DNA of 64,000 nucleotides from Limosilactobacillus secaliphilus (GCF_001437055.1 NZ_JQBW01000010.1:124001-188000); one strand, 5' to 3'. Counted from the first letter of the stretch, positions 22,421-34,354 are shown. Notes: generated from the sequence alone by a model not told the origin. Translations and numbers: made by a program.

Positions 22421-22816
22421 TTAACGCTTACTGAATTGAGCAGCCTTACGAGCCTTCTTCAGACCAGGCTTGCGACGTTCCTTCATCCGTGGGTCCCGAG
22501 TTAACAGACCAGCTTTCTTCAAAGCATCACGGAAGTCAGGATCAACTGCAAGCAAAGCACGGGCAATCCCATGACGGGTTGCACCGGCTTGGCCAGAGAA
22601 GCCACCGCCGTTAACGTTAACTAAGACATCGTATTGACCATCAGTCTTAGTAACATCAAATGGCTGGTTGACGATGGCACGTAAGTTAGCAAACGGAATA
22701 TAGTCTTCGATTGCCTTGCCGTTCATCGTAATCTTACCAGAACCTGGTACTAAGCGAACGCGCGCAGTAGAATCCTTGCGACGACCAGTACCACTGTATT
22801 GTACTTGTTGAGCCAA
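22421..22816 (-). CDS. rpsI: 30S ribosomal protein S9
   Basis: S9 (131 aa) sits in the small-subunit head with its C-terminal tail reaching the P-site tRNA. The family pattern is complete: [14 protein letters not shown] at the start, [19 protein letters not shown], and the tail ending in the basic KRR-type QFSKR. It follows rplM by 13 bases, the universal rplM-rpsI pair, and is the last gene of the superoperon. Confidence 0.98.
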   Translation of the reverse strand: MAQQVQYSGTGRRKDSTARVRLVPGSGKITMNGKAIEDYIPFANLRAIVNQPFDVTKTDGQYDVLVNVNGGGFSGQAGATRHGIARALLAVDPDFRDALKKAGLLTRDPRMKERRKPGLKKARKAAQFSKR

Positions 22817-22829
22817 TTCCGTTCCCTCC

Positions 22830-23273
22830 TTAGATTAAGTTCGTGATATCAAGCTTTTCAGGCTTTTGTGCTTCGTGCTTGTGGTCTTCACCAGCGTAAA
22901 CATGAAGCTTCATGCCCATCTTGCGGCCCAGTGGGGTATGTGGAAGCATGCCCTTAATGGTTTGTTCAACCATCTTAGCTGGTTCCTTAGCAAGGAAATC
23001 GCCTGCAGTCCGTGACTTTAAACCACCTGGGTGATTTGAGTGACGGTAGTAAATCTTGCGATCAGCTTTCTTACCAGTTAACTTAACATCTGCTGCGTTA
23101 ACAACGATTACAAAGTCACCGGTGTCAACGTGTGGAGTGAAGGTTGGCTTGTTCTTACCACGTAAGATCGAAGCAACAGTAGATGCAAGGCGTCCTAAAG
23201 CGATACCCTTGGCATCCACGATGTACCATTTACGGTCAACTTCACCAGGTTTTGCCATGTATGTCGTTCTCAC
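22830..23273 (-). CDS. rplM: 50S ribosomal protein L13
   Basis: L13 (147 aa from GTG 23273), an early assembly protein of the large subunit. It has [12 protein letters not shown] at the start, [12 protein letters not shown] and [15 protein letters not shown] 23288 in frame is inside the TTGGAGGA ribosome binding site, so GTG is the start. The 120 bases between truA and rplM contain a possible CGAGTA/TACTCG stem (23320-23325 with 23357-23362) that might be part of an autoregulatory L13-type leader; this is weak. Confidence 0.96.
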   Translation of the reverse strand: MRTTYMAKPGEVDRKWYIVDAKGIALGRLASTVASILRGKNKPTFTPHVDTGDFVIVVNAADVKLTGKKADRKIYYRHSNHPGGLKSRTAGDFLAKEPAKMVEQTIKGMLPHTPLGRKMGMKLHVYAGEDHKHEAQKPEKLDITNLI

Positions 23274-23392
23274 GATTAGTTCCTCCAATTTTGTCTTTCT
23301 TTTACAATAAATTGTGTACCGAGTAATTTATGGAAAAGAAATACCAGCTACTAGTGTACTCGATCAGCCCGCGTCAGTCAATGACTTTATCC

Positions 23393-24148
23393 TCATTCAT
23401 CATAGCTGACATCAACCAAATAAAGGCCGCTGGCTGGGGCCGTCATCCGTGCCTGCTGCCGATCCTTCGCTGCTATTACACGCTTAACATCATTCAGTGG
23501 CCGTTGCCCGTTACCAATCTCTAACAACAAGGCCACCATGATGCGCACCTGGTTATATAAGAAGCCATTTCCGACGAATTCGAAGACAATCTCGTCCAAT
23601 GCTTCATCGTGGTAGACTTTGGCTTCATAGATCGTGCGCACATTGCTTTTTGCCTGCGAACCCGAGGCCACAAAACTGGTGAAATCATGCGTTCCCACCA
23701 AATCTTGAGCTGCCTGCTGCATTTTGGCAATATCTACTGGGTACTTATAGTGGGCGGTGTAGTTGCGCCGAAATGGATCAACAAACTCTCCCTGCTTCAC
23801 CCGATAGCGGTAACGCTTCTTATGCGCATTGTAACGAGCATGGAAGGTCTTGGGCACAATTTCCGCCTTTTTGACCACGATGTCTAATGGTAATTGGCTG
23901 TTTAACGCCCGCACCATTGACCGCTCGGGAATGTCAAACGGGAAGTCAAAGTGTGCCACCTGGTTTAAAGCGTGAACACCGGCATCAGTCCGTCCCGAGC
24001 CAATCACCGGAATGGCCGGGTCGGGATCCTTCGCCATCCGGTTGACCACCGTTTTCAATGTCTGTTCAATTGTGCGTTGGTGGGGTTGGATCTGAAAACC
24101 AGCAAATTTGGTCCCATCATATGCAAAAGTAATCTTATAACGCGGCAC
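23393..24148 (-). CDS. truA: tRNA pseudouridine(38-40) synthase TruA
   Basis: Modifies uridines 38-40 in the tRNA anticodon arm (251 aa). The catalytic aspartate is D55 in GSGRTDAGVHA, and FVGNGFLYNQVRIM is the conserved second motif. It stands between ecfT and rplM, the standard position at the end of the ribosomal superoperon in Bacilli. Confidence 0.96.
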   Translation of the reverse strand: MPRYKITFAYDGTKFAGFQIQPHQRTIEQTLKTVVNRMAKDPDPAIPVIGSGRTDAGVHALNQVAHFDFPFDIPERSMVRALNSQLPLDIVVKKAEIVPKTFHARYNAHKKRYRYRVKQGEFVDPFRRNYTAHYKYPVDIAKMQQAAQDLVGTHDFTSFVASGSQAKSNVRTIYEAKVYHDEALDEIVFEFVGNGFLYNQVRIMVALLLEIGNGQRPLNDVKRVIAAKDRQQARMTAPASGLYLVDVSYDE

Positions 24149-24163
24149 AGTTTGCCTCCTCTG

Positions 24164-24964
24164 TTAAATCTGCCGCAAAACGATCAAGGCGACCGTCAGC
24201 ACGACATAAGTTAAGAATGCCCAGTTGTCATTCATATGCCAGCGCAGTTGTCGATAGGCAGTCCGTGGTGCGCCAGGTTGATAGCCACGTGCTTCCATAG
24301 CCAGTGCCAAGTCATCCGCCCGCTTAAACGACGAAACAAACAAGGGAATCATGACTGGGACGAGGCGCTTAGCCCGTTGAAAGAGGTTACCTGCCGAAAA
24401 GTCCATCCCGCGGGCACGTTGGGCGTCCATAATTGTCTGAATCTCGTCCATGATCGTCGGAATAAAGCGCAGTGCGATTGACAGCATCATTGCCAGCTGA
24501 CTCACTGGCACCTTTAAATAGCTCAATGGTTTCAAGAGGCTCTCAATCCCCGCCGCAAGCTGCAGGGTGGTGGTTGTCACCGTCAAAACCGTCGAAATCG
24601 TGATGATAAAGGCAAAGCGGAAAATCAGGTAAATCGACTGAATGATGCCTAATGATGTAATGTTCAGAAAATGCCACTGCCAGATTGGCTGGCCACCAGT
24701 CGAGAAGAACAGCTGAACGGCCGCCGTCAGCAGGATCACCCACATCAAGGGCTTGATTCCCTGCCAGTACATCTTCAACGACACTTTGCTCAGCCAGATC
24801 AGAAACAGCAGGAACAAGCCTAATAGGACGTTGGTCAACACGTTATTGGCCAGAAAGACGATCACCACATACCAGAAGCAGGCGATGATCTTCATCCGCG
24901 GGTCCAACCGGTGCAGAATTGAATTAGTCGGGACATAGAGGCCAAAAAAGACTTTGCTATTCAT
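24164..24964 (-). CDS. ecfT: ECF transporter transmembrane subunit EcfT
   Basis: Scaffold membrane subunit (266 aa) of the group II energy-coupling-factor module that serves many vitamin-binding S components. Five or more hydrophobic segments are visible, and both coupling-helix motifs with the ARG signature occur (DAQRARGMDFS and AMEARGYQPG), which dock into the grooves of EcfA1 and EcfA2. Its start overlaps ecfA2 by 8 bases. Confidence 0.95.
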   Translation of the reverse strand: MNSKVFFGLYVPTNSILHRLDPRMKIIACFWYVVIVFLANNVLTNVLLGLFLLFLIWLSKVSLKMYWQGIKPLMWVILLTAAVQLFFSTGGQPIWQWHFLNITSLGIIQSIYLIFRFAFIITISTVLTVTTTTLQLAAGIESLLKPLSYLKVPVSQLAMMLSIALRFIPTIMDEIQTIMDAQRARGMDFSAGNLFQRAKRLVPVMIPLFVSSFKRADDLALAMEARGYQPGAPRTAYRQLRWHMNDNWAFLTYVVLTVALIVLRQI

Positions 24965-25832
24965 GCTGTCCCTCCTTCTGCAATTGCTTGACCAGTTCGT
25001 TGCCTAAATCGGTCACCGTTAGCGGCAAGTGGTCAAAATGCCAGCCTTGATCCGCCATCGACTGGGCGAAGGCGGTGGCTAACGGTGGTTCCAATTCGGC
25101 CTGTTTCAATAGTTGGAGCTGGCTGAATAAGTTCCGCGGCGTGCCGGTAAATACCAACTGCCCATGATTCAAAACAAGCACCGTATCAGCGTAACGTGCC
25201 ACTTGGTCCATCTGGTGGCTGACCAAAATCACCGTTGTTCCCTGTTCATGCAGAGAATGGGCTAATTCAAGGATTTCCGTCTGCCCTTGCGGATCAAGTC
25301 CCGCCGTTGGTTCGTCCATGATCAAAATCTGCGGCTGCATCGCCAACACGCCGGCAATGGCTACTCGCCGCATCTGACCGCCAGACAGCTCAAATGGCGA
25401 ATGATCGTATAAATCGGCCGGCAGATGAATCGTGTCCAATGCTACCAAGGCCATCTGTTTAGCTTCCTTAGCCGACTTACCCAGGTTCAACGGACCAAAC
25501 TCAACATCTTGAAGGACCGTATCACTAAACAGCTGCTTTTCTGGGAATTGAAAGACATAGCCGACTTCACGGTGTAATTTCAACAGCTCATCATGACCGC
25601 TTTCGTGGGTTAAGTTGAAGTTGCCGACCTGAATGGAACCATGATCCGGTAATAATAGGCCATCAACCAGTTTCGTTAATGTCGACTTGCCACTCCCGGT
25701 ATGGCCGATGATTGCTGTCAAACTGCCCTTTTCGATTTCGGCAGAGATGTCTTGCAGCGCCTTGAAGCTAAAAGCGGTCTGGGCGTTATAGGTATATGCT
25801 ACTTTTTTGAAGACAACTGCTGGTTGAGCCAT
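24957..25832 (-). CDS. ecfA2: ECF transporter ATPase EcfA2
   Basis: Second ATPase (291 aa) of the ECF module. Walker A GHTGSGKST is at 43-51, signature LSGGQMRRVAIAG and Walker B ILIMDEPTAGLD follow. The ATG lies 34 bases inside the ecfA1 end, so the two are translationally coupled and likely made in equal amount for the heterodimer. Confidence 0.95.
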   Translation of the reverse strand: MAQPAVVFKKVAYTYNAQTAFSFKALQDISAEIEKGSLTAIIGHTGSGKSTLTKLVDGLLLPDHGSIQVGNFNLTHESGHDELLKLHREVGYVFQFPEKQLFSDTVLQDVEFGPLNLGKSAKEAKQMALVALDTIHLPADLYDHSPFELSGGQMRRVAIAGVLAMQPQILIMDEPTAGLDPQGQTEILELAHSLHEQGTTVILVSHQMDQVARYADTVLVLNHGQLVFTGTPRNLFSQLQLLKQAELEPPLATAFAQSMADQGWHFDHLPLTVTDLGNELVKQLQKEGQHE

Positions 25833-26635
25833 GTCATCATCTGCTCCTCACTTTGATATTCTTTCGGGACCGTAATGCCATTCTCCTGCAGCTGTTCCTT
25901 CAACTGGGTGGTGAACGGCAACCCTAAACGGTGTTTCATCAGCAGTTCCGAATCACCCATGATCTGATTTGTTGGTCCGTATGCCACCAGGTGAGAATGG
26001 TCAAGCAATATTACTTTGTCGCCTAAAACAGCTTCACTAGGATCGTGGCTGATGGCAAGGATGGTAAAGCCTTTTTTGACCTTCAAGTGGGCTAACAGCT
26101 TCAGAACCTTCTGCCGCCCCTCCGGATCTAACATTGACGTTGCTTCATCAAAGATCAGGACTTTGGGACGCAGGCTGAGGGCACCAGCAATCGCCACCCG
26201 CTGTTTCTGTCCACCAGAAAGATAGGCCGGTTCCTTTTTGGCATATGGCACCATGTCCACGTCATTCAATGCCTGTTTGATTCGGAAAGGCATGTCCTCG
26301 TGCGACACCTGGTGATTTTCCAGGCCAAAGGCAACATCGTCAGCAACCGTTGTCCCCACAAATTGATTATCCGGATTTTGAAAGACAAAGCCGATCCGTT
26401 GGTGGATGGCATGCAGGTTCTCCTCTTTCACCGGAATATTGTCGACGTAAATTTCACCAGAATTGATGGGCAGCAAACCATCGATGAGGCGGGCCAATGT
26501 ACTTTTACCACTGCCGTTAGGGCCAATAATGGTAATCCATTCGCCAGCCGGCAGGTCCAGTGAAATATGTGCCAGTGTAGGTTCCGAGTTGCCTGGGTAT
26601 GTGAATGTTAGGTCTTTTACGCTTACGATTGCCAA
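25799..26635 (-). CDS. ecfA1: ECF transporter ATPase EcfA1
   Basis: First ATPase (278 aa from TTG 26635) of the ECF module. Walker A GPNGSGKST is at 38-46, signature LSGGQKQRVAIAG, Walker B VLIFDEATSMLD. The TTG has AAAGGGG eight bases upstream, and the protein then opens MAIVSVKDLTFTYP as usual; in-frame ATGs at 26656 and 26677 overlap or precede that site and are less likely. Between it and rplQ lies a large structured element (26711-26811). Confidence 0.93.
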   Translation of the reverse strand: MAIVSVKDLTFTYPGNSEPTLAHISLDLPAGEWITIIGPNGSGKSTLARLIDGLLPINSGEIYVDNIPVKEENLHAIHQRIGFVFQNPDNQFVGTTVADDVAFGLENHQVSHEDMPFRIKQALNDVDMVPYAKKEPAYLSGGQKQRVAIAGALSLRPKVLIFDEATSMLDPEGRQKVLKLLAHLKVKKGFTILAISHDPSEAVLGDKVILLDHSHLVAYGPTNQIMGDSELLMKHRLGLPFTTQLKEQLQENGITVPKEYQSEEQMMTWLNQQLSSKK

Positions 26636-26710
26636 TGATCCTGCCCCTTTCGTCATTCCAATGTAGTATTCTAACAAATACTGCCCTGAAACACTAATCG
26701 ACGATAAACA

Positions 26711-26811
26711 AAAAAATCACTTACAACTGCGGTGCGTGATTACTCACATTCGAGCTAGACTAGGGGATTTCCCCACCATCGTGACGCTCTATACCATCAG
26801 TCGTAGTGATT
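26711..26811 (-). ncRNA. structured RNA element / complex terminator between rplQ and ecfA1
   Basis: On the minus strand the outer arms AATCACT-ACGACTG and CAGTTGTAAGTGATT pair over 14 bp with one bulged A, closing about 70 bases. Inside are GGGG-AAAT-CCCC, a GAGC/GCTC stem around it, and GTGA-GTAA-TCAC with a GNRA-type loop. The 3' arm runs into seven T. It could be the terminator of the alpha operon with a large head, a riboswitch-like attenuator for ecfA1A2T, or a separate small RNA: a TATAAT at 26839-26844 overlaps the rplQ stop. Confidence 0.5.
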
Positions 26812-26839
26812 CTTTATTACGTATTTAACTGTGACGAAA

Positions 26840-27220
26840 TTATACTAACTGCAACAGAACCATCGGAGCACCATCGCCGCGGCGTGGCATGGTCTTCAGC
26901 ATCCGAGTGTAACCACCGTTGCGGTCCTTGTACTTAGGTGCAATTTCATCGAACAAGTTTTGCAGAGCTGACTGAACTTTGATGTCATCGCCGTTTTCCT
27001 TAACGTCAGCAACAACATTCCGGATGTAGGCAGCAGCCTGACGCCGGGATGCAAGGTCGCCCTTCTTAGCCAGGGTAACCATCTTGTCCATCATCTTACG
27101 TACTTCCTTAGCACGAGCTTCGGTAGTGGTGATTGAACCATTAACGATCAAATCAGTGGTTAAATCGCGTAATAAAGCTTTCCGTTGTGAACTAGTCCGT
27201 CCTAATTTGCGGTAACTCAT
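26840..27220 (-). CDS. rplQ: 50S ribosomal protein L17
   Basis: L17 (126 aa), at the rim of the peptide exit tunnel. It starts [20 protein letters not shown] and ends with the [13 protein letters not shown] motif. Last ribosomal gene of the alpha operon, after rpoA by 27 bases. Confidence 0.98.
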   Translation of the reverse strand: MSYRKLGRTSSQRKALLRDLTTDLIVNGSITTTEARAKEVRKMMDKMVTLAKKGDLASRRQAAAYIRNVVADVKENGDDIKVQSALQNLFDEIAPKYKDRNGGYTRMLKTMPRRGDGAPMVLLQLV

Positions 27221-27247
27221 GGAATTTCCCTCCTTTTTATCTAGTAA

Positions 27248-28189
27248 TTAGTCTTCTTGACGAAAACCTACGCCAAGATCAGCTAACTTTTCCTTGATTT
27301 CTTCGAGTGACTTCTGACCAAGGTTACGAACCTTCATCATGTCGGCTTCGGTCCGTTCAGTCAAGTCCTTAACGGTCTGAATATCAGCGCGCTTCAGGCA
27401 GTTGTATGAACGAACAGATAAATCAAGTTCTTCGATTGTCTTGTCAAGTACCTTTTCTTGATGGGTCTCTTCACGTTCAACCATAACTTGAGCGTTTTGT
27501 GCTTCTTCAGTCAGGTTGACAAACATGGACAGGTGGGCCGTCAAGACCTTAGCAGCTAAGCTGACTGCTTCAGTTGGCGTCAATGAACCGTTAGTCCAAA
27601 CGTCAAGTGTCAGCTTATCATAATCGTTGTTTTGACCAACACGAGTATTTTCAACCGTGTAGTTAACACGTTCGATTGGGGTGTAGATGGAGTCAATTGG
27701 CAATACACCAATGGCCAAATCCATCCGCTTTTTGTTGTCTTCAGCGGCAACATAGCCACGGCCCTTGTCAGCAGTTAACTGCATGTGCAATTCCGCGCCA
27801 TCAGCAACCGTTGCAATGTACAAGTCAGGGTTCAGGATGGTGACATCGCCATCACCCTTAATATCACCTGCAGTGACTTCTGCAGGACCCTTGACATCCA
27901 ATTCAAGGTTCTTTGCATCGTCAGAATCAATCCGTAATGCAACCTTCTTCAGATTCAAAATGATCTGAGTAACATCTTCAGTAACCCCTTCAACAGTACT
28001 GAATTCGTGAAGGACACCATCGATATTAATACTCGTGATGGCTGCACCAGGCAAAGAAGCCAACATGACCCGCCGCAAAGAGTTACCAAGTGTCGTCCCA
28101 TAGCCACGTTCCAGTGGTTCAACGACAAACTTACCGTAGTTGTCGGTCTCTTCAACTTTGTTGATGTTAGGTTTTTCAAATTCGATCAT
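27248..28189 (-). CDS. rpoA: DNA-directed RNA polymerase alpha subunit
   Basis: Alpha subunit (313 aa), whose dimer starts core-enzyme assembly. The N-terminal domain shows [20 protein letters not shown] and the C-terminal domain, after a short linker at about residue 235, reads [15 protein letters not shown] and [16 protein letters not shown], which contacts UP elements and activators. Confidence 0.98.
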   Translation of the reverse strand: MIEFEKPNINKVEETDNYGKFVVEPLERGYGTTLGNSLRRVMLASLPGAAITSINIDGVLHEFSTVEGVTEDVTQIILNLKKVALRIDSDDAKNLELDVKGPAEVTAGDIKGDGDVTILNPDLYIATVADGAELHMQLTADKGRGYVAAEDNKKRMDLAIGVLPIDSIYTPIERVNYTVENTRVGQNNDYDKLTLDVWTNGSLTPTEAVSLAAKVLTAHLSMFVNLTEEAQNAQVMVEREETHQEKVLDKTIEELDLSVRSYNCLKRADIQTVKDLTERTEADMMKVRNLGQKSLEEIKEKLADLGVGFRQED

Positions 28190-28271
28190 TCTACTCTAGT
28201 ACCCCTTTCAAACGTGGATCGTATTTACTAAAAAGGCATCTGGCTGACTGAAACATCGCCGTGGATGCATA

Positions 28272-28658
28272 TTAAACACGACGACGCTTTGGAGGACGAG
28301 AACCGTTGTGCGGAACTGGGGTCACATCGCGAATAGCAGTAACTTCCAGACCAGTAGCCTGAAGTGCACGGATAGCAGATTCACGACCGGAACCAGGACC
28401 CTTAACTTCAACTTCAACGGTCTTCATACCGTGTTCCATAGCTTGCTTAGCAGCTGCTTCAGAAGCCATTTGGGCAGCAAATGGAGTAGACTTACGTGAA
28501 CCCTTGAAGCCCAGAACACCGGCAGATGACCAAGCAACAGCGTTACCTTGAACATCAGTGATCATAATCAGAGTGTTGTTAAAAGTTGAGTGAATGTGGG
28601 CAACCCCAGTTTCAACTTTCGTACGATTACGACGCTTACGAGTTTTCTTAGCTGGCAT
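28272..28658 (-). CDS. rpsK: 30S ribosomal protein S11
   Basis: S11 (128 aa), on the platform of the small subunit near the E-site codon. The sequence has [18 protein letters not shown] and the C-terminal [16 protein letters not shown] signature. It lies between rpsM and rpoA as usual. Confidence 0.98.
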   Translation of the reverse strand: MPAKKTRKRRNRTKVETGVAHIHSTFNNTLIMITDVQGNAVAWSSAGVLGFKGSRKSTPFAAQMASEAAAKQAMEHGMKTVEVEVKGPGSGRESAIRALQATGLEVTAIRDVTPVPHNGSRPPKRRRV

Positions 28659-28685
28659 AATTTACTAACCTCCTTTTCAATAATA

Positions 28686-29066
28686 TTACTTTGGTGAGTT
28701 GCTGATCTTCTTACCAGCGATAGCAACTGCCTTACCCTTACGAGTACGTGCGTTGTTCTTCGTGTGCTGACCACGAACTGGCAGACCACGACGGTGACGC
28801 ATACCACGGTAACTACCGATTTCTTGCAGACGCTTGATGTTCATTGAAACTTCACGGCGAAGGTCACCTTCAACCTTTAAGTTGTCAACTTGACCACGGA
28901 TCTTTTCTTCTTGTTCAGGAGTCAGATCACGAACACGGATGTCTTCAGAAACACCGGCAGCCTTCAGGATCTTTGCAGACAGAGACTGACCAATACCATA
29001 AATGTAAGTTAAGCCGATTACGATTCGCTTGTCACGAGGTAAATCGACACCTGCAATACGAGCCAT
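28686..29066 (-). CDS. rpsM: 30S ribosomal protein S13
   Basis: S13 (126 aa), in the head of the small subunit at the bridges to the large subunit. It opens [14 protein letters not shown] and contains YIYGIGQ and the basic [19 protein letters not shown] tail that meets P-site tRNA. Confidence 0.98.
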   Translation of the reverse strand: MARIAGVDLPRDKRIVIGLTYIYGIGQSLSAKILKAAGVSEDIRVRDLTPEQEEKIRGQVDNLKVEGDLRREVSMNIKRLQEIGSYRGMRHRRGLPVRGQHTKNNARTRKGKAVAIAGKKISNSPK

Positions 29067-29091
29067 TATTACACCTCCTATCCTTTAATGA

Positions 29092-29208
29092 TTACTTGCC
29101 TTGGCGCTGCTTGTGCTTTGGGTTAGAGCAGATAACCATAACCCGGCCACGACGTCTTACAATTTTGCAATTGTCACACATCTTTTTTACAGATGGACGT
29201 ACTTTCAT
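29092..29208 (-). CDS. rpmJ: 50S ribosomal protein L36 (zinc-binding form)
   Basis: Small gene of 38 codons in the rpsM-infA gap. The frame reads [20 protein letters not shown] and ends KHKQRQGK. The zinc ligands C11 and C14 with a later Cys and His (VICSNPKH) are all present, so this is the C+ form. AGGAGG precedes the ATG at 29208. Confidence 0.97.
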   Translation of the reverse strand: MKVRPSVKKMCDNCKIVRRRGRVMVICSNPKHKQRQGK

Positions 29209-29230
29209 CGTTAGACCTCCTACTTCAAAA

Positions 29231-29449
29231 CTACTTGAAACGGTATGTGATCCGACCCTTAGTCAGATCATAAGGTGACATTTCCACCTTTACGCGGTCC
29301 CCAGGCAGAATCTTGATGTAATGCATCCGGATCTTACCTGAAACATGAGCGAGAATTTCTACCCCGTTCTTTAATTCCACTTTGAACATTGCATTCGGCA
29401 AAGTTTCACTAACTTTACCTTCAACTTCGATCACATCGGCTTTTGCCAC
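29231..29449 (-). CDS. infA: translation initiation factor IF-1
   Basis: IF-1 (72 aa), a single S1/OB-fold domain that blocks the ribosomal A site during initiation. It starts at GTG 29449 (reads [12 protein letters not shown] next), with AAGGAGG nine bases upstream; a longer in-frame start at 29476 would add nine residues absent from the family. Just upstream lie a promoter and an attenuator-like hairpin. Confidence 0.97.
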   Translation of the reverse strand: MAKADVIEVEGKVSETLPNAMFKVELKNGVEILAHVSGKIRMHYIKILPGDRVKVEMSPYDLTKGRITYRFK

Positions 29450-29489
29450 TGAATGGTTCCTCCTTGCTAGACTCAATTTACTTAAAAAG

Positions 29490-29514
29490 GTGGGAAGCGC
29501 ACTACGCCACCCAC
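29490..29514 (-). terminator. attenuator-like hairpin ahead of infA
   Basis: Minus strand GTGGG-TG-GCG-TAGTG-CGC-TT-CCCAC forms a hairpin followed by CTTTTTAA. It sits between the internal promoter (29538-29566) and infA, so it could reduce read-through into the alpha operon. Confidence 0.5.
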
Positions 29515-29537
29515 TACGAGCTAGATAAACCTTGCAT

Positions 29538-29566
29538 AGTTTACCATAGCTCGTTTATTAGTGCAA
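29538..29566 (-). promoter_or_regulatory. internal promoter ahead of infA (alpha operon)
   Basis: Minus strand TTGCAC (29561-29566), 17-base spacer, TAAACT (29538-29543) with an extended TG. It lies in the 143-base gap between adk and infA and would drive infA-rpmJ-rpsM-rpsK-rpoA-rplQ separately. Confidence 0.7.
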
Positions 29567-29592
29567 GATTCTCTGATAGTCAATCCCTAAAA

Positions 29593-31566
<1,974 letters not shown>

Positions 31567-31567
<1 letters not shown>

Positions 31568-32001
31568 TAAATCACCTCAGTCTTGCCGCCAGCAGCTTCG
31601 ATTGCCTTAGCAGCAGATGCAGAGAACTTGTTAGCCTTAACAGTCAGCTTCTTAGTAAGCTTGCCACTGCCTAAGACCTTAACACCGTTCTTGGTGTTCT
31701 TGATCATGCCTGCTTCAACCATTGCATCAGGGGTAACTTCTGCACCATCGTCAAAACGGTTCAGAGCAGCCAGGTTAACTAATGCAAAGTCCTTGTGGTT
31801 CATGCTGGTGAAACCACGCTTTGGCTTTTGCCGGTACAGAGGCATTTGGCCACCTTCGAAGCCAAGACGGGTCTTACCACGAGCCTTTTGACCCTTGGTA
31901 CCACGACCAGAGGTAAAACCATGACCAGAAGAAAGGCCACGACCACGACGCAGGCGCTTAAAGCGTGAACCTGCAGAAGGCTTCAATTCATTTAACTTCA
32001 T
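31567..32001 (-). CDS. rplO: 50S ribosomal protein L15
   Basis: L15 (144 aa), a late assembly protein with a long extended N-terminus rich in Gly and Arg ([24 protein letters not shown]). The C-terminal globular part ends [12 protein letters not shown]. Directly upstream of secY. Confidence 0.98.
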
Positions 32002-32027
32002 TCTTTCGCACCTCCTTATAAATATGA

Positions 32028-32210
32028 TTACTTAACTTCTTCAACAGAAACTAAGTGGGCAACCTTGAAGATTGCTCCCCGAGTAGCAGCGTTGTCTGGG
32101 AGAATGTTGGAGCTGTGCAGCTTGCCAAGTCCCAGTGCCTTAACCGTGCGACGCTGAGTTGGTTCACGGTGGGCAACACTGTGGATTAAAGTAACTTTAA
32201 CTTTAGCCAT
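32028..32210 (-). CDS. rpmD: 50S ribosomal protein L30
   Basis: L30 (60 aa), with the typical KVTLIHS start and [14 protein letters not shown] core. Present only in some bacteria; here at its normal place between rpsE and rplO. Confidence 0.97.
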   Translation of the reverse strand: MAKVKVTLIHSVAHREPTQRRTVKALGLGKLHSSNILPDNAATRGAIFKVAHLVSVEEVK

Positions 32211-32224
32211 GATGAGTCCTCCTA

Positions 32225-32734
32225 TTATTCAGCCAGGTGGTCAACAGAAACGCCACGCAGCTTAGAAACCGTTTCAGCGTCCTTCAATTGCTTCAGGCCT
32301 TCGAACGTTGCCCGGATCACATTGATTGGGGTGTTGGAGCCCAGACGCTTAGAAGTAATGTCGGCGATACCAGCTAATTCCATGACGTTACGTACCGCAC
32401 CACCGGCAGTAACCCCAGAACCTTCAACGGCTGGCTTGAGCATAATCTTACCACCGCCGTAAACGCCGATTACTTCATGAGGGATCGTCGTGCCAACGAT
32501 AGGAACCTTGATCAAGTTCTTCTTGGCAGCAGCTGAAGCCTTACGAATAGCTTCGGGAACTTCTTGAGCCTTACCAGTTCCGAAGCCCACATGACCTTTG
32601 TGATCACCGGCAACAACTAATGCGGCAAAACGCATACGACGACCACCCTTAACAACCTTGGTAATCCGGTTGATTGATACAACTTGGTCGTCCAGATCCA
32701 GTTTAGCTGGGTCAATGTAAGTTGATGATGCCAT
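32225..32734 (-). CDS. rpsE: 30S ribosomal protein S5
   Basis: S5 (169 aa), important for decoding accuracy and mRNA unwinding at the entry channel. It shows the double-stranded-RNA-binding part ([18 protein letters not shown]) and the [17 protein letters not shown] motif. Confidence 0.98.
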   Translation of the reverse strand: MASSTYIDPAKLDLDDQVVSINRITKVVKGGRRMRFAALVVAGDHKGHVGFGTGKAQEVPEAIRKASAAAKKNLIKVPIVGTTIPHEVIGVYGGGKIMLKPAVEGSGVTAGGAVRNVMELAGIADITSKRLGSNTPINVIRATFEGLKQLKDAETVSKLRGVSVDHLAE

Positions 32735-32755
32735 TACGGGTTATTCCTCCTTCTA

Positions 32756-33112
32756 TTAGAATTCCAGTCCGTTTTCACGAGCAGCTTCAGCCAGGGCTTG
32801 TACACGGCCATGGTACAGGTAACCACCACGGTCGAAGACTACAGCAGAAATGCCCTTGTCGTTAGCACGCTTTGCAACCAAAGCACCAACGCTAGCAGCC
32901 TTTTCGGTCTTCGTCTTGCCACTAACTTCACTGTCTAAAGTTGAGGCACTTGCGAGCGTCACACCCTTTACGTCATCAATTACTTGAGCGTAAATGTTTT
33001 TGTTTGAACGGTAAACACTTAAACGTGGGCGCTCTGCAGTACCAGAGATCTTACCGCGCACGCGACGATGACGACGCAGGCGGATTTTATTCTTGTCTGG
33101 TTTTGAAATCAC
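32756..33112 (-). CDS. rplR: 50S ribosomal protein L18
   Basis: L18 (118 aa from GTG 33112), which binds 5S rRNA. The frame reads [20 protein letters not shown] then [18 protein letters not shown]. An in-frame GTG nine bases upstream belongs to the AGAGGTGACAG ribosome binding site. Confidence 0.97.
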   Translation of the reverse strand: MISKPDKNKIRLRRHRRVRGKISGTAERPRLSVYRSNKNIYAQVIDDVKGVTLASASTLDSEVSGKTKTEKAASVGALVAKRANDKGISAVVFDRGGYLYHGRVQALAEAARENGLEF

Positions 33113-33159
33113 AACTGTCACCTCTATATATTATTGTTATTCATGCTATTAATTTAGCA

Positions 33160-33696
33160 TTACTTACCAGTCTTACCTTCCTTACGGATAATGTGTTCGT
33201 TTTCGTAACGAATACCCTTACCCTTGTAAGGTTCTGGGGCACGAACGGAACGGATGTCCGCTGCGTAGTTACCCAGGTTTTCCTTGTTAATACTACTCAG
33301 TTCAATGGTAGTGTTGTTAGGAACCTTTACTTCAATATCTTCCGGAACCGGAACTTCAACAGGGTTGGAGTAACCGACAGTCAGGACTAAGGTCTTACCC
33401 TTGAGTTGTGCACGGTAACCAACACCGACCAGCTTCAAGGTCTTGGAGTAACCATTTACAACACCGTTAACCATGTTGTTAACGTTAGCACGGGTAGTAC
33501 CGTGAAGTGAACGCAGACGGTTGTCATTGCCGTCACGGTCAAACTTAACAACGTTGTCCTTAACAGTCATGGAAATCAATGGAGAGATTTCACGACTCAG
33601 AGTACCCTTAGGACCCTTAACAGTTACAACGTTACCCTTCTGGGATACTTCAACGCCCTTAGGCAAATCGATTTCCTTGTAACCAATACGACTCAT
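33160..33696 (-). CDS. rplF: 50S ribosomal protein L6
   Basis: L6 (178 aa), near the factor-binding site of the large subunit. It opens [15 protein letters not shown] and ends with the family signature [16 protein letters not shown]. Confidence 0.98.
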   Translation of the reverse strand: MSRIGYKEIDLPKGVEVSQKGNVVTVKGPKGTLSREISPLISMTVKDNVVKFDRDGNDNRLRSLHGTTRANVNNMVNGVVNGYSKTLKLVGVGYRAQLKGKTLVLTVGYSNPVEVPVPEDIEVKVPNNTTIELSSINKENLGNYAADIRSVRAPEPYKGKGIRYENEHIIRKEGKTGK

Positions 33697-33723
33697 TCTT
33701 ACACCTCCTATCGATTATTCTTA

Positions 33724-34122
33724 TTACCAAACGTAAGCGATAACTTCGCCGCCGACCTTCTTGGCACGAGCAACCTTGTCAGTAACCACACCATTGGAGG
33801 TGGAGATAATGGCAATACCCAAACCATTCAGGACCTTTGGCACAGCATCAGCCTTGACGTATGAACGAAGACCTGGCTTGGAAATCCGCTTCAATCCGGA
33901 AATAACCCGTTCGCCGTTCTGTCCGTACTTCAAGAACACACGAATGATGCCCTGCTTGTTGTCATCTACGTATTCAACATCGCGAATGAAACCTTCTTGC
34001 TTCAAGATTTCAGCAATGTCTTTCTTCATCTTTGATGCAGGTGCTTCAACTGAATCGTGGTGTGCCATGTTGGCATTCCGGATCCGAGTTAAGAAATCTG
34101 CAATTGGATCACTCATAGACAT
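33724..34122 (-). CDS. rpsH: 30S ribosomal protein S8
   Basis: S8 (132 aa from ATG 34122), a primary 16S rRNA binder; in E. coli it is also the spc-operon repressor. It reads [17 protein letters not shown] and ends GGEVIAYVW. Twelve extra in-frame codons upstream overlap the AAGGAGG site and are not used. Confidence 0.97.
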   Translation of the reverse strand: MSMSDPIADFLTRIRNANMAHHDSVEAPASKMKKDIAEILKQEGFIRDVEYVDDNKQGIIRVFLKYGQNGERVISGLKRISKPGLRSYVKADAVPKVLNGLGIAIISTSNGVVTDKVARAKKVGGEVIAYVW

Positions 34123-34151
34123 CGATGTTTTCCTCCTTTTGTCGTTTTTGT

Positions 34152-34337
34152 TTACCAACTAGCCTTCTTCATGCCAGGAATCTTACCTTCATGAGCAAGT
34201 TGCCGTAAGCAAAGACGGCACAGGTGGAATTTACGGTAAACAGAGTGCGGACGGCCACAACGTTCACAACGCGTGTAAGCTTGGGTTGAGAACTTGGCTG
34301 GACGCTTGCTCTTAGCGATTAATGATTTTTTAGCCAA
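34152..34337 (-). CDS. rpsN: 30S ribosomal protein S14, zinc-binding type
   Basis: Short S14 (61 aa) with two CxxC pairs (CERCGRPHS and CRLCLR), the zinc-dependent C+ paralogue. Located between rplE and rpsH as usual in Firmicutes. Confidence 0.97.
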   Translation of the reverse strand: MAKKSLIAKSKRPAKFSTQAYTRCERCGRPHSVYRKFHLCRLCLRQLAHEGKIPGMKKASW

Positions 34338-34354
34338 TTTTGTAACCTCCTATA

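Noticed and set aside
23314-23362. L13-type autoregulatory leader before rplM
   Set aside because: Only a 6-bp stem with a long loop is visible; too weak to call as a feature on its own.
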